Assembly: GCA_023423405.1 (NCBI GenBank)
Contig: JAFAFR010000049.1
Span: 1-25,385, forward strand
Length of the DNA stretch: 25,385 nucleotides
Origin: Bacteroidota bacterium
GTDB lineage: Bacteria > Bacteroidota > Bacteroidia > Chitinophagales > Chitinophagaceae
Direction of reading: 5' to 3'
Shown here: positions 24,841-25,385 of the stretch, piece after piece
How positions within the stretch are numbered: the first letter of the stretch is position 1
How the letters are laid out: every line of letters begins with the position of its first letter
Notes under the pieces: generated by a model
The model's input: the letters and a program-made list of their open reading frames with translations, nothing else
Told to the model about the DNA's origin: nothing
Databases searched by the model: none
Position numbers and translations under genes: made by a program

Positions 24841-24847
24841 GAATTCT

Positions 24848-25385
24848 GTTGTTGTACGCCTAAGCTACAGAATAATTTGAAAGCAAATCACAACTCTATC
24901 ACCAGGCTATTGAGGGGGCGGAAGGTTGTTGTACGCCTAAGCTACAGAATAATTTGAAAGCAAATCACAACTAGTGCATGCGCTGTGTGGCAGGATCATA
25001 CGTTGTTGTACGCCTAAGCTACAGAATAATTTGAAAGCAAATCACAACCTGGCTGTTGATGTCAATTAGCCGCTGATCGTTGTTGTACGCCTAAGCTACA
25101 GAATAATTTGAAAGCAAATCACAACCTAACGGATACAGCAAGTACCAGCATAACTGTTGTTGTACGCCTAAGCTACAGAATAATTTGAAAGCAAATCACA
25201 ACCTTGGCTCTAAGCATCTTGCTTTTTTTGAGTTGTTGTACGCCTAAGCTACAGAATAATTTGAAAGCAAATCACAACTGTGAGGGACCTGTTGTCTGAT
25301 TCCTGGGAGTTGTTGTACGCCTAAGCTACAGAATAATTTGAAAGCAAATCACAACAGTCTTCACCAACGGGCCCGGTGCAATAGA
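24848..25385 (+). CRISPR. CRISPR array, seven 47-bp repeats, cut by window end
   Basis: Seven identical repeats start at 24848, 24925, 25002, 25079, 25156, 25232 and 25309. Each is 47 bp, begins GTTGTTGTACGCC and ends GCAAATCACAAC. Spacers are 30 nt, except the fifth (25203-25231), which is 29. The seventh spacer (25356-25385) fills the window to its last base, so the array continues outside. The end AATTTGAAAGCAAATCACAAC-like half is typical of Bacteroidota type II-C repeats; the other half is variable in the group and here matches the tracrRNA. No spacer matches another part of this window that I could see. Complementarity to the tracrRNA favours crRNA transcription on the plus strand, but the opposite direction is not excluded. 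No repeat has decayed, so neither end can be called the old end. Confidence 0.98.

Noticed and set aside
24848..25385. Self-targeting spacers
   Set aside because: By eye none of the seven spacers matches another place in this window on either strand; targets outside cannot be judged here.

Overview
The window looks like a chromosomal segment of a Bacteroidota bacterium, most likely in or near the Chitinophagaceae. The evidence is a type III glutamine synthetase, a DUF3857/transglutaminase protein, an HldD-type heptose epimerase, few Shine-Dalgarno sequences, and promoter-like sites of the TTTG / TAnnTTTG kind. All calls come from reading the sequence and its translations; no database search was possible.

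Layout. Positions 1-650 hold a wreck: the C-terminal part of an IS4-type transposase joined to the first part of a four-helix-bundle gene. About 230 bases of GC-rich, possibly structured DNA and a small membrane-protein gene follow. From about 1.2 to 11.4 kb lies a housekeeping block, all on the minus strand: pyrG, a large secreted DUF3857/transglutaminase protein, a small membrane peptide gene, proC, hldD and purL. From 11.4 to 14.9 kb is a small surface-glycan-like group: two glycosyltransferases that converge and overlap, and a multipass membrane protein. The type III glutamine synthetase gene (glnN) follows at 15.0-17.2 kb with a clear terminator.

Positions 17.2-18.65 kb hold no convincing gene. 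They contain several families of degenerate short tandem repeats, notably long runs with an 11-bp period, and one of three copies of a 35-bp G-rich heptad element also found at 1.22 and 12.94 kb.

The right end (18.68-25.385 kb) is a type II-C-like CRISPR-Cas locus. A tracrRNA is encoded on the minus strand just upstream of cas9. The operon is cas9, then a small MNT-fold nucleotidyltransferase gene whose ATG overlaps the cas9 stop, then cas1 and cas2. After two or three hairpins comes an array of seven identical 47-bp repeats, cut by the window end exactly after the seventh 30-nt spacer. cas9 is visibly richer in A and T than the genes to its left, which suggests horizontal gain.

The most unusual item is the nucleotidyltransferase embedded and probably translationally coupled inside the cas operon; it is not a recognised core type II component. 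Next come the tracrRNA/array arrangement, in which tracrRNA pairing and a promoter-like motif inside each repeat both favour plus-strand crRNAs, and the 11-bp phased repeats.
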